Below are positions 8,646 through 16,786 of a stretch of 64,000 nucleotides of DNA, in pieces. Source of the DNA: JAXMCK01 sp046349395 (lineage in GTDB: Bacteria; Pseudomonadota; Alphaproteobacteria; Geminicoccales; Geminicoccaceae); NCBI GenBank assembly GCA_046349395.1, contig JAXMCK010000003.1:558001-622000 (forward strand). The letters are read 5' to 3'. The number at the start of each line of letters is the position of its first letter. The first letter of the stretch is position 1. The notes below the pieces were generated by a model that saw only the letters and a list, made by a program, of their open reading frames with translations, was not told the DNA's origin and ran no database searches. Both the position numbers and the translations under genes were made by a program.

Positions 8646-9632
8646 CTAGTTTTCCGGGAAGATGCGGCGCCAGTCGTTCTTCATCGAAACTACCGTCCAG
8701 CCTGCCGGTCCCGCGGCATCCAGCGCCTTGTCTAGGCGACCGACATGGCTGTCGCGGTCGTAGGCGTATTCGCGCTCCGCATCGTCGTGATGGACGATGA
8801 GGCCGAAACGCCGGCCGGGGGTGCCGATCGTGGTCCATTGCAGCATCTGAAGGTCGCCGTCGGAGTTACCGAATGCAGCGATCGGGCGGCGGCCGATGAA
8901 GCGGTTGATGCCGACGGGCTTGCCGGCCTTGTCGTCGACGAACTCGACCTCGGGCAGCTTGACCAGCACCGGCTTGCCGTCGCGCATCTCGAAGCCGGTC
9001 TTGATCGAGGAGCCGACGACCTGCTCGGGCGGGATCCCGTACGCTTCGTCCGCCCAGGGCCGCATGAAGTCGATGCCGCCGCCCGAGACGATGAAGGTCT
9101 TGAAGCCGTGGGCGCGGAGATACTCCAGCAGCTCCACCATCGGCTGGTAGACGAGGCGCAGATAGGGGCGGTGGAGGCGCGGGTGCTGTGCGGTGGCGAG
9201 CCAGTCCGTCACCGAGGCGGCGAAGGCATCGGTGGTGATCCCGGCATGCGTCGCCATGACGAGCGCCATCAGACCGCGCTCGCCGGCATCGGCTAGGGTC
9301 GCCCGATCGCCTTCCAGCGCCGCCTTGAACGGCTGCTCGGTCGTCCACTCGGGATGGTCCGGCGCCAGCGCCTTCAGCCGGTCGAAGGCGAAGGCCGCCT
9401 GGACATAGATCGGCTGCTCGATCCAGAGCGTGCCGTCATTGTCGAAGGTGGCGATCCGCTCCGCCTCTGGCACGAAGTCGGGGCTGCCCTCGGTCGTGAC
9501 GTCGGCGACGAAGTCGAGGATGGCGGCCTTCGCCGGGCCGTCGTTCCAGGACGGCAGTTCGGCAGCGACGACATAGTGAGACGCTAAGGCGACCCAGCCT
9601 ACCGCGATGGCGGCGCGAAGCGCGATCATCAT
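8646..9632 (-). CDS. Exported HAD-family phosphatase
   Basis: 328 residues with a signal peptide (about 1-24, ending VVAAE). HAD motif I is 'FDNDGTLW' (Asp64 and Asp66), 'FIVSGGGIDF' supplies the motif II Ser, and 'FGNSDGDLQML' is the acidic motif IV. It should be a Mg-dependent phosphatase in the periplasm. It belongs to the phosphoserine phosphatase-like HAD branch and probably removes phosphate from small molecules. It lies on the same strand after two sulfatase genes and could share their transcript, so ester (sulfate or phosphate) scavenging is a reasonable joint role. Two adjacent ATG codons start it; the first was used. Confidence 0.8.
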   Translation of the reverse strand: MMIALRAAIAVGWVALASHYVVAAELPSWNDGPAKAAILDFVADVTTEGSPDFVPEAERIATFDNDGTLWIEQPIYVQAAFAFDRLKALAPDHPEWTTEQPFKAALEGDRATLADAGERGLMALVMATHAGITTDAFAASVTDWLATAQHPRLHRPYLRLVYQPMVELLEYLRAHGFKTFIVSGGGIDFMRPWADEAYGIPPEQVVGSSIKTGFEMRDGKPVLVKLPEVEFVDDKAGKPVGINRFIGRRPIAAFGNSDGDLQMLQWTTIGTPGRRFGLIVHHDDAEREYAYDRDSHVGRLDKALDAAGPAGWTVVSMKNDWRRIFPEN

Positions 9633-9706
9633 GTCCCTCCAGGCGTGCTTGCGACATCTGTGGCGCCGACCGGGTCAACCGATCGGCGCCGCCACGTAGT
9701 GCGCCC

Positions 9707-11359
9707 TCAGTTCCCCGTGGGCATCGGCAACTCGAAGCCTTGCTTGCCGAGTGCCTCACGGACGTTCTGGAACCGCTGATACTGTGTCAACGTGATCGGA
9801 CCCGTGTACACCTCGCTCTGCAGCGGCCGCGGCGGATACTGGACGTAGGTCTTCATGAGATCCTGCACGGCTGCGTTGATCGTCACCAGTGTCCAGGTGT
9901 GCTCCGTATAGTTGTTCATGAAGATGTCGTAGCGCTCCTGCGGGTCCTGCCACAGATCGAAGACCTGGGGCACGGTGGCCACGTACTTCTCCGGACCTTT
10001 CCAGCCGAGATTGCTGTCGACGGCGAGGCCGCCGGTCTGCTGGCCGTCGTCACCACGCAGGTTGAACACCGCCTTGTAGTTGCCGACACGGGCCGCACCC
10101 GGCGTCAGCTCGTTCTCGGTAAAGTAGAACCAGGCTTTGCGCTCCGACTTGCCGGTGCCGAACAGGAGCGGCGACATGTCGTAGCTGTCGAAGATGATGG
10201 GCTGCCCCTCGCGGTCCTTGTCCGGCAGCTTGACGCCGGCGACAGCGGCGAACGTCGCCATCAGGTCGAGGCCGCCGACGATGTCGTGGCTCTTGGAGCC
10301 GGGCTTGATCTTGCCGGGCCACCAGGCGATCGCCGGCACCCGGTTGCCGCCCTCGCGGACGGTGCCCTTGGTGCCGCGGAACGGCGTGTAGCCGGCATCC
10401 GGATAGACGTCCTGCCAGGCGCCGTTGTCGGTGGTGTAGAAGACTAACGTATTCTTGTCCAAGCCGAGGGCGCGCACCTTGTCCACGATGTGCCCGACCC
10501 GGTCGTCGAGCTCGACGACGGAATCGGCATATTTGCTCTTCGACAGCGATTTGTGCTCGTATTCCGGTGCCGGCATGTTCGGCTGGTGCACCTTCATGAA
10601 ATTGATGCTCATGAAGAACGGCTCGGCCGATTTGGCATTCCGGTCCAGATAGTCGAGCGAGGCTTTCTCGACATACTTGTCGAAGAAGGGGATGCCGACC
10701 ACGCCCTTGTCAGGCGTGTCGACATACTGGCCATTGATCTTGAAATCTTCCTTGGCCGGCTCGCCGGCATTGCCGGACAGCGCACCCTTGGTCACCCGCT
10801 CGAACATCGCCCGCAACTCGGGATCCATGTCCGGGAACCAGGTCGGGTCGGCATAGGTGTAGGCATTGAGGTGATACAGCCCGGCATAGCGCATCTCGTC
10901 ATAGCCCTGGGCGTTGGGCAGCGCGTAGTCCGCCTCGCCGAGATGCCATTTGCCGGTGAAGAAGGTCTTGTAGCCGCCCGTCTTCAGCACCGAGGCCAGC
11001 GTCCACTCGGCCTTGGGCAGTCCGCCGCCCTGGCCCTGGAATGCTACCGTGGTCATGCCGCTGCGATTCGGGATGCGTCCGGTCTGCACGGCGGTGCGGC
11101 CGGGCGTGCAGCTGGGCTGGGCGTAGAACGACCAGAACTGCATGCCCTCGTTGGCGAGGCGGTCGAGATTGGGCGTCGGCATACCACGCCCCTCACCCCC
11201 GCCATAGACGCCGACGTCACCGTAGCCGTGATCGTCGCCCATGATCAGGATGATGTTTGGTTTATTCTCCTGTGCGGTTGCCGTGCTGCCGAAGACGAAC
11301 GCCGCGGCACCGATGGCTGCGACCGAGGCCGCTATCAGGAGCAACAGGGATCGCTGCAT
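9707..11359 (-). CDS. Exported arylsulfatase
   Basis: 550 residues. A signal peptide (to about residue 30, ATAQ) is followed by 'KPNIILIMGDDHGYGDVG', which supplies metal-binding Asp residues 42-43, and the sulfatase signature CTPGR with Cys84. In this family that Cys is converted to formylglycine by a maturation enzyme. 'FYTTDNGAWQDVYPDAG' adds the late metal-binding Asp-Asn. It hydrolyses sulfate esters in the periplasm. It lies upstream of an exported HAD phosphatase and downstream of a second sulfatase, all on the minus strand. No formylglycine-generating enzyme is in the window. Confidence 0.92.
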   Translation of the reverse strand: MQRSLLLLIAASVAAIGAAAFVFGSTATAQENKPNIILIMGDDHGYGDVGVYGGGEGRGMPTPNLDRLANEGMQFWSFYAQPSCTPGRTAVQTGRIPNRSGMTTVAFQGQGGGLPKAEWTLASVLKTGGYKTFFTGKWHLGEADYALPNAQGYDEMRYAGLYHLNAYTYADPTWFPDMDPELRAMFERVTKGALSGNAGEPAKEDFKINGQYVDTPDKGVVGIPFFDKYVEKASLDYLDRNAKSAEPFFMSINFMKVHQPNMPAPEYEHKSLSKSKYADSVVELDDRVGHIVDKVRALGLDKNTLVFYTTDNGAWQDVYPDAGYTPFRGTKGTVREGGNRVPAIAWWPGKIKPGSKSHDIVGGLDLMATFAAVAGVKLPDKDREGQPIIFDSYDMSPLLFGTGKSERKAWFYFTENELTPGAARVGNYKAVFNLRGDDGQQTGGLAVDSNLGWKGPEKYVATVPQVFDLWQDPQERYDIFMNNYTEHTWTLVTINAAVQDLMKTYVQYPPRPLQSEVYTGPITLTQYQRFQNVREALGKQGFELPMPTGN

Positions 11360-11550
11360 CGATCATCTCCTTGTTGACAGAGTGCTGATCTACGGCCGAC
11401 GCAACTCGATACCTTCACGTCCCCTTGCTCGCGGGGAGCTTTTAGAAAGAGTCATCATCAATAGCGAAGTTCGGAGCCTTGTCGACTGCGGGTTGCGCAG
11501 TGGGATCAGAAAGAACTGCTCCGATTGTTGGTGGCGATGATGTGAGGTGA

Positions 11551-11574
11551 CCGAGGCCCCGCAAGGGACCTCGG
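11551..11574 (-). terminator. Strong hairpin after the second sulfatase gene
   Basis: A 10-bp stem (one G-U pair) with a 4-base loop spans 11551-11574 (CCGAGG paired with CCTCGG, extended by GGG/CCC). It is 20 bases past the stop of the sulfatase gene at 11594. No U-tract follows on either strand, so factor-independent termination is uncertain. It may instead be an mRNA-stabilising stem between the two sulfatase genes. Confidence 0.35.
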
Positions 11575-11593
11575 GATTTGAGGGCCCTAGCGG

Positions 11594-13150
11594 TTACTGG
11601 CTGCCGGGCGAGCCCGCAGTAACCGCTTCCATCACTCGGTTGAGATTGAAGCTGCCGGGCTTCTGGCGCGGTGGGAATTCCTTGAAGCTCTGCAGCCACT
11701 GGCCGACATAGGCACCCGCAGGGGCAATCAGGAACATGCGGTCCATGTACCAGCGCTGGTAGCCCATGGCGTTCTCCTCCTCGGCCCGCTCGAACGGGTC
11801 CATGCGGAGGTTGGTCAGCAGCGGGGCACGGAGCTCCTCGAAGGGCTGCTGCCAGACACGCAGGCCCAGCGCGTTCTGCTTCAGGAAGGTGACCTTCCAG
11901 TTCAGGTAGCGAAGGGCGGCGACGCTGCCATCGTCCGTCCAGTAGATGAACTCCTGTCGCGGCCACGCGCCCTGTCCCTTGAGGGCCGGGCCCAGGTCGT
12001 AGCCGTCGAGGTGGACCTTGAAGGTCTTGTCCCCGATTTTCTTGCCCTTGAGCAACTCGTCCTTAACGCTCGGGTCGCCGGCTGCGGCCAAGAAGGTCGT
12101 CAGCATGTCCTCGTGCGCGCCGACGTTGTTGACGACCGTCCCCGGTTTGATCACGCCGGGCCAGCGGATCACGGTCGGGACGCGATAACCGCCCTCCCAG
12201 TTCGTGTTCTTTTCGCCGCGGAACATCGTCGTGCCGCCGTCGGGCCAAGTGAAGGTCTCGGCACCATTGTCGGTCGAGTACATGACGATGGTGTCGTTCT
12301 CGATCCCCAGCTCCTTCAGCTTGGCGAGGAGCTCGCCGACCATGCCGTCATGCTCGACCATGCCGTCGGCGTAGATGCCGAGCCCCGTCTTGCCATCCGA
12401 TTGCGGCTTCAGGTGCGTGAAGACGTGCATCCGGGTGGAATTCCACCAGACGAAGAAGGGCTTGCCGTCCTTGTGCGCCTTGTCGATGAAGCCGAGCGCG
12501 GCCGTCGTGACCTCCTCGTCGATCGTCTCCATCCGCTTGCGCGTGAGGGGACCGGTGTCCTCGTAGCGCTGCGTCCCGTCGGGATTGGCGAACGAGTGGA
12601 TCACACCGCGCGGGCCGAACTGCTTCTTGAACGCCGGGTCCTTCGGGTAGTCGGGGTTCTCCGGCTCCTCCTCGGCGTTGAGGTGGTAGAGGTTGCCGAA
12701 GAACTCGTCGAAGCCGTGCAGCGTCGGCAGCGTGTCGTCGGCATCGCCCAGATGGTTCTTGCCGAACTGGCCCGTGACGTAGCCCAGCGGCTTCAGCAGC
12801 GTGGCGATCGTCGGGTCCTCGGTCTTCATGCCCTCGGGCGCACCCGGCAGGCCGACCTTGGTGAGGCCGGTGCGGATCGGCGACTGGCCGGTGATGAAGG
12901 CGGCACGGCCCGCCGTGCAGCTCTGCTGGCCGTACCAGTCGGTGAACAGCGCACCGTCGGCTGCGATGCTGTCGATGTTGGGCGTGCGGTAGCCCATCAT
13001 GCCGCGATTGTAGGCGCTGATGTTGAACTGCCCGATATCGTCGCCCCAGATGACGAGGATGTTGGGCTTCTTCGCTTCCTGCGCACCCGCCGTGCCGGCG
13101 AGGGCCGCGACCAGAAGCATCCCTGTCAGCAAGATCACACGCTGGAACAT
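11594..13150 (-). CDS. Exported sulfatase (CTAGR type)
   Basis: 518 residues with a signal peptide (ending TAGAQ, about residue 24). 'NILVIWGDDIGQFN' supplies the metal Asp pair, and the sulfatase signature is CTAGR, with Cys78 as the formylglycine precursor. The Pro of the more common CxPxR is Ala here, an accepted variant of the C/S-x-P/A-x-R motif. 'VMYSTDNGAETFTWPDGG' is the late metal site. It probably cleaves a different sulfate ester from its neighbour. A 234-base gap with a hairpin separates it from the next sulfatase gene, so they may be separate transcripts. No maturase is seen nearby. Confidence 0.9.
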   Translation of the reverse strand: MFQRVILLTGMLLVAALAGTAGAQEAKKPNILVIWGDDIGQFNISAYNRGMMGYRTPNIDSIAADGALFTDWYGQQSCTAGRAAFITGQSPIRTGLTKVGLPGAPEGMKTEDPTIATLLKPLGYVTGQFGKNHLGDADDTLPTLHGFDEFFGNLYHLNAEEEPENPDYPKDPAFKKQFGPRGVIHSFANPDGTQRYEDTGPLTRKRMETIDEEVTTAALGFIDKAHKDGKPFFVWWNSTRMHVFTHLKPQSDGKTGLGIYADGMVEHDGMVGELLAKLKELGIENDTIVMYSTDNGAETFTWPDGGTTMFRGEKNTNWEGGYRVPTVIRWPGVIKPGTVVNNVGAHEDMLTTFLAAAGDPSVKDELLKGKKIGDKTFKVHLDGYDLGPALKGQGAWPRQEFIYWTDDGSVAALRYLNWKVTFLKQNALGLRVWQQPFEELRAPLLTNLRMDPFERAEEENAMGYQRWYMDRMFLIAPAGAYVGQWLQSFKEFPPRQKPGSFNLNRVMEAVTAGSPGSQ

Positions 13151-13284
13151 CTTTCCCCCCTGCCGGAACGGGCCCGGACGGCCGCACCCTGGGAGACGCT
13201 AGCCGCAGCCGGTCACGAACTCTGTCCGTAGCGTTACAGTCCAGGGCTCCCGGTCGCAACGCACCGCACGCGAGCGGTAGGACT

Positions 13285-13680
13285 TTACTGATGGGGCAAA
13301 GTCATCGCCCGCGACAGAAGGAGAAGCGCCTCGCGAAACGCGGGCTCGGGGATGCCGGCTGCTGCCTCGAGCATCTCCTGCACCGCCGGATCGTGAGGCC
13401 GGTGAAGCTTCGCCTTAGCTCCCTCGTCGAACAGATCGTCGATCGGCATGTCGAAGAGCTGCGCCATCTTCGGAATAAAGTGCGCCAGGATCGGTGCGCC
13501 GAAGCATTCCCAGCGCTGCACCACATGCACACCGACACCGAGCCGGCGCCCGAATTCGGAGCGTGACCATCCGCGACACTTGCGCAGACGATGGACCTTC
13601 GCGGCGAGGCGAGCATCGATGTCGGATTGCGGCGTATCCTTACCCGACGGGTCAGGTTCCCGCACGTGCCGCATCGTCAT
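13285..13680 (-). CDS. XRE-family DNA-binding regulator
   Basis: 131 residues from ATG 13680, chosen because GAGGG lies eight bases upstream; a start at 13719 is also open. A Cro/cI helix-turn-helix covers the middle ('GWSRSEFGRRLGVGVHVVQR' then 'WECFGAP'), followed by 'PKMAQLFDMPIDDLF', the usual fifth helix, and a short C-terminal helix region. It should bind DNA as a dimer. It diverges from a Crp/Fnr-type regulator with about 60 bases between, so cross-control is possible. No toxin or phage gene is adjacent. Confidence 0.8.
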   Translation of the reverse strand: MTMRHVREPDPSGKDTPQSDIDARLAAKVHRLRKCRGWSRSEFGRRLGVGVHVVQRWECFGAPILAHFIPKMAQLFDMPIDDLFDEGAKAKLHRPHDPAVQEMLEAAAGIPEPAFREALLLLSRAMTLPHQ

Positions 13681-13738
13681 CGTCGCCGCCCTCGACAATG
13701 GTGGCCGCGTCGGCATCATCCTGGCCGAAGCGGCACCG

Positions 13739-14569
13739 ATGCGTTCCCCTCTTCGGCCGCTGGAGACGTTGCCCCTGGACGGTCGCGAGTTGCCACGTCT
13801 ACGCAGATCGCGTGCGCCGAACTGGGTCGCGGGTTACAAAGTCGACGTGAGCACCGCGGGCAGCACTCAGCAGGATCGTCTTCACGCAGCGTCTGTTCTG
13901 GCGCAGGCGGGCTGGCTCGCCCGCCAACCGGCAGCGTTCCGCGACGAGGTGCTCCGGCGGTCGCGAGTTCTCGCATTCGCCCGGGGCCAGACGGTGCAGC
14001 GGGCCGGCGACACGGATCAGGGCCTGTTCGGGCTCGCCGAGGGTTCGGCGTCGGTGCTTCTCGACACGAGCGAGATCGGATCGCACGCCATCCATCTGGC
14101 GCGCCCGGGTTTCTGGTTCGGTGCATTGCCGATGGTCGGCATGCCGAAAATGGTGACGGTGATCGCGACGGAGCCGTGCAAGGTCCTTTTTCTGTCGCAA
14201 CCCGAATTCCAGCGGATCGTCGACGCCGACCCGGTAGGCTGGCAGCATCTTGCTATCCTTCTGGCGGGGCAGCTTACGCTTGCCATCCGTACCGTCGGAG
14301 ATCTGCTGGCGCGCGACCCGGTCGTCCGGATCGTCTCCCGCATCGTGACGTTGCACGACGAGCACCCGCCGACGGACCCCAGAGCACCCTGGCCGCTGCC
14401 GGTCTCCCAGGCCGAACTCGCGATGATGTGCAACCTGTCCCGCAAGACCGTGAATCAGCTGCTGTCACAACTCGGCGGCGCGGGCGCTTTGTCCAGCTCC
14501 TACGGTCGGGTGATCGTCCACGATCTCGAAGCGCTCAAGCGGCAGGCCGGATCGGGAATCGGACCATGA
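13739..14569 (+). CDS. Crp/Fnr-family transcriptional regulator
   Basis: 276 residues if started at ATG 13739; GTG 13847 (240 residues) is equally possible and gives the more usual family length. The N-terminal cyclic-nucleotide-type barrel reads 'LAFARGQTVQRAGDTDQGLF' onward, and the C-terminal winged helix-turn-helix has 'VSQAELAMMCNLSRKTVNQL'. No four-Cys cluster of the Fnr type is visible, so it is not an iron-sulfur Fnr. The effector is unknown. It could regulate the downstream transporter gene, from which it is separated by about 170 bases. Confidence 0.85.
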   Translation: MRSPLRPLETLPLDGRELPRLRRSRAPNWVAGYKVDVSTAGSTQQDRLHAASVLAQAGWLARQPAAFRDEVLRRSRVLAFARGQTVQRAGDTDQGLFGLAEGSASVLLDTSEIGSHAIHLARPGFWFGALPMVGMPKMVTVIATEPCKVLFLSQPEFQRIVDADPVGWQHLAILLAGQLTLAIRTVGDLLARDPVVRIVSRIVTLHDEHPPTDPRAPWPLPVSQAELAMMCNLSRKTVNQLLSQLGGAGALSSSYGRVIVHDLEALKRQAGSGIGP

Positions 14570-14738
14570 GCCCACCTCCGCACGCGGATGCGCCAGACGT
14601 TGCTCGACCGATCGACGGCTGATCCTCGAGCGAGAGCCGCACGCCGAATTGTCACTCGAGTGACAGTTTGCTCCAGCTGTGGGAGAGATCATCAAAGGGT
14701 GGTCGTCGCTGCCGCCCCTTGGGGAGGTGGTCTGCGGG

Positions 14739-15632
14739 ATGACCACGGAATGGTTAGCCAACTGGGCGCCCTTGGTCGTCGTCCTGGCGATGCTGGTCGT
14801 CGGGCTCGAGCTGACCCTCTCGGACTTCAGCCGCCAGGGTCGGCAGTGGCGGCTCGTGCTCGCGGCGACGCTCCTGCAACCCGTCCTGCTGTCGGCGGTC
14901 GCCCTCTTTGCATTGACCGTCTTCCGCCCGGCGCCGGACCTGGCACTCGCCATGCTGGTTCTGGCCGTGGCGCCGGGGGGTCTGATCTCGAACGCCTATA
15001 CCTACCTCGTTCGCGGCGACGTGGCCCTGTCCGTCGCGCTCACCGCACTGTCGACACTGCTGGCACCGATCGTCATCCCCATCGTTCTGCCCGTCGTTGC
15101 ACAGCTCTCCGGCGGGGTGGTCGAGGCGGCGGGCTGGAGTCCGGACGCATTGGTGCAGCGCCTTCTCCTCACGATTCTCCTGCCCGTTGCTCTCGGCATG
15201 TGGTTGCGGGCTCGTTGGCCGCAGCGGGTACGTGCGTGGCGGCGACCGCTCGGCTTGGTGACCGCGCTCGTCGTGGCCATTCTGCTGGTGCCCGCCGTGA
15301 TCGAGGCGCTGCAGATGTCGGCAACCCACCTCCTGGACATGGCCCGCTACGCGGCTGCGTTCACGCTTTCCGCGATGGCAGCAGCCGCATTCCTGGCGTT
15401 CATGCTGACGTCCGACGCCAAGGCCCGCGTTGCCCTTTCGGTCGAGTTCGCGGTGCGCAACATTCCGATCGCCGTGATGCTCGTGACGGCCAATGGCGGC
15501 TCCAATGCGGCAATCCTTTTCCTTGCCGTCTACTTCGTTCTCGATGCCCCGATGGTCCTTGTCCTCGGACATACCCTGCGCCGATGGCTGATCGCACGCG
15601 ACTCGCCGGGCACGGCCGCTGCCGGCGCCTGA
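14739..15632 (+). CDS. Bile acid:sodium symporter (BASS) family transporter
   Basis: 297 residues with about nine hydrophobic helices. The start at 14739 follows GGGGAGG at a spacing of about 10; the longer frame back to 14679 is unlikely. 'LTLSDF', 'LAVAPGGLISNAYTYLVRGD' and 'LSVALTALSTLLAPIVIP' match the sodium-binding and crossover regions of BASS transporters. It lies in the inner membrane and imports a small organic acid with sodium. The substrate is unknown; bacterial members carry keto acids, pantoate or glycolate as well as bile acids. A desaturase gene follows after 140 bases with no clear link. Confidence 0.87.
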   Translation: MTTEWLANWAPLVVVLAMLVVGLELTLSDFSRQGRQWRLVLAATLLQPVLLSAVALFALTVFRPAPDLALAMLVLAVAPGGLISNAYTYLVRGDVALSVALTALSTLLAPIVIPIVLPVVAQLSGGVVEAAGWSPDALVQRLLLTILLPVALGMWLRARWPQRVRAWRRPLGLVTALVVAILLVPAVIEALQMSATHLLDMARYAAAFTLSAMAAAAFLAFMLTSDAKARVALSVEFAVRNIPIAVMLVTANGGSNAAILFLAVYFVLDAPMVLVLGHTLRRWLIARDSPGTAAAGA

Positions 15633-15772
15633 CGGGAAGAGATCCGTTCGACGCCAAGGTCACGGCCTGCGTCGTCGTCTGTAACAGGGTCGGCGCAACC
15701 TCGGGATTGAAGCGTCGGGGCTACCGCAGCATGTTGGGGCTACGGGCATTCGCCGGCGACGGGATACAGGTA

Positions 15773-16699
15773 ATGACGATGACGGAGGACACCGTCACCG
15801 CGGCGGCGGTGCGGGCACGACGTCTCGTGCCGAGGCCGCTGCTGCGCGATCTCGGCCGGCGGGACGACGGGCAGGGCCTGCTGTTCCTGGTGGCGCACGT
15901 CCTGGCGCTCGTCGTCACGACCCTGCTGCTCGCAGCGGCGGACGGTTTGTGGCTCCTGCCCGCCATGGTGGCGCAGGGCTTCGTGCTTGTGCACCTGTTC
16001 GCACCGTTTCACGAGGCGACGCATGGGACGGCCTTCCGGAATCGGACGCTGAACGAGGTGGTCGGCTGGGTGACCGGTCTGGCGACACTGCTGGAGCCGA
16101 CCTTCTTCCGCCTGGAGCACGCGGCGCATCACGCACACACGCAGGACGAGGTGCAGGATCCCCAGTTCATCCCGCACTCGGCGACGGTGCGGGGCTATCT
16201 CTGGTACGCGACGGGACTGCCCTACTGGCGCAACGTGGCGACCATGCTGGTGCTTCATGCGCAGGGCCGATTTACGCCGGCCGAACAGGCCTTCGTCGAT
16301 CCGGCCAACCGGCCGAAGGTGCAGAACGAGGCGCGCCTTTTCCTCGCCATCTATGCTGTGATCGCGATCGGAGCGGTGCTCGCCGGCACCTGGGCTCCCG
16401 TCACCTACTGGCTCCTGCCGATGGTGCTGGCGCAGCCCTGGATGCGGCTCGTGCGCATGGCCGAGCATGGCGGCTGTCCGCGCGTCGCCGACATGCTGCG
16501 CAACACGCGGACGGTGCGGGCCTGGGCGCCTTTGCGCTGGATCGCGTGGAACATGCCCTATCATGCCGAGCATCACGCCCTGCCGCAGATACCGTTCCAT
16601 GCCCTGCCGCGACTGCACGGCGTGCTGGGCGAGCATCTTGAGCAGTTGGCCGAAGGCTACATCGACGCCCAGGCCCAGGTGCTGCGGGCGGCGCACTAA
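15773..16699 (+). CDS. Membrane fatty-acid desaturase/hydroxylase
   Basis: 308 residues from ATG 15773 (ATG 15779 is also in frame). Three histidine boxes are visible: HEATH, HAAHH and HAEHH, the di-iron ligands of the membrane desaturase superfamily. Hydrophobic pairs flank them ('LVAHVLALVVTTLLLAAADG', 'LAIYAVIAIGAVLAGTWAPV'). It inserts a double bond or hydroxyl into an acyl chain or carotenoid-like substrate in the inner membrane, using O2 and an electron donor. No ferredoxin or reductase neighbour is present. The stop codon lies within a hairpin followed by eight T residues. Confidence 0.85.
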   Translation: MTMTEDTVTAAAVRARRLVPRPLLRDLGRRDDGQGLLFLVAHVLALVVTTLLLAAADGLWLLPAMVAQGFVLVHLFAPFHEATHGTAFRNRTLNEVVGWVTGLATLLEPTFFRLEHAAHHAHTQDEVQDPQFIPHSATVRGYLWYATGLPYWRNVATMLVLHAQGRFTPAEQAFVDPANRPKVQNEARLFLAIYAVIAIGAVLAGTWAPVTYWLLPMVLAQPWMRLVRMAEHGGCPRVADMLRNTRTVRAWAPLRWIAWNMPYHAEHHALPQIPFHALPRLHGVLGEHLEQLAEGYIDAQAQVLRAAH

Positions 16700-16715
16700 G
16701 CCTCCGCTTTTTTTT
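16684..16715 (+). terminator. Terminator of the desaturase gene
   Basis: A stem starting GCGG (16684-16687) pairs with CCGC (16704-16707), with further imperfect G-C pairs inside. It is followed by eight T residues (16708-16715), striking in such GC-rich DNA. The stop codon (16697-16699) lies in the loop. It insulates the desaturase from the ABC transporter operon. Confidence 0.6.
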
Positions 16716-16719
16716 CGCA

Positions 16720-16779
16720 TCTCCCTGAGGCATGGTGTCGCCCATGTGCGGCAGATCGACATGCCGCCGATCAGGGAGA
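16720..16779 (+). promoter_or_regulatory. Structured leader masking the RBS of the sugar-transport operon
   Basis: TCTCCCTGA (16720-16728) is the exact reverse complement of TCAGGGAGA (16771-16779), which contains the ribosome-binding site of the gene starting at 16787. Between them are two small hairpins: CATGG/CCATG (16731-16735 with 16742-16746) and GCGGCA/TGCCGC (16748-16753 with 16762-16767). A competing helix GGCATG/CATGCC (16729-16734 with 16760-16765) would extend the outer stem and break both inner hairpins. The layout resembles a three-way junction or switch controlling translation. The pairing is visible; a regulatory role is inference and matches no class I know. Confidence 0.5.
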
Positions 16780-16786
16780 GCTCAAC

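Noticed and set aside
8745..9296. 183-codon plus-strand frame opposite the HAD phosphatase
   Set aside because: Complement of HAD motif regions; no start signal or motif of its own.
12011..13231. 406-codon plus-strand open frame opposite the second sulfatase
   Set aside because: It is the antisense of a clear sulfatase gene; high-GC third positions keep antisense frames open. Composition (many Ala, Arg, Asp, Val) lacks any motif.
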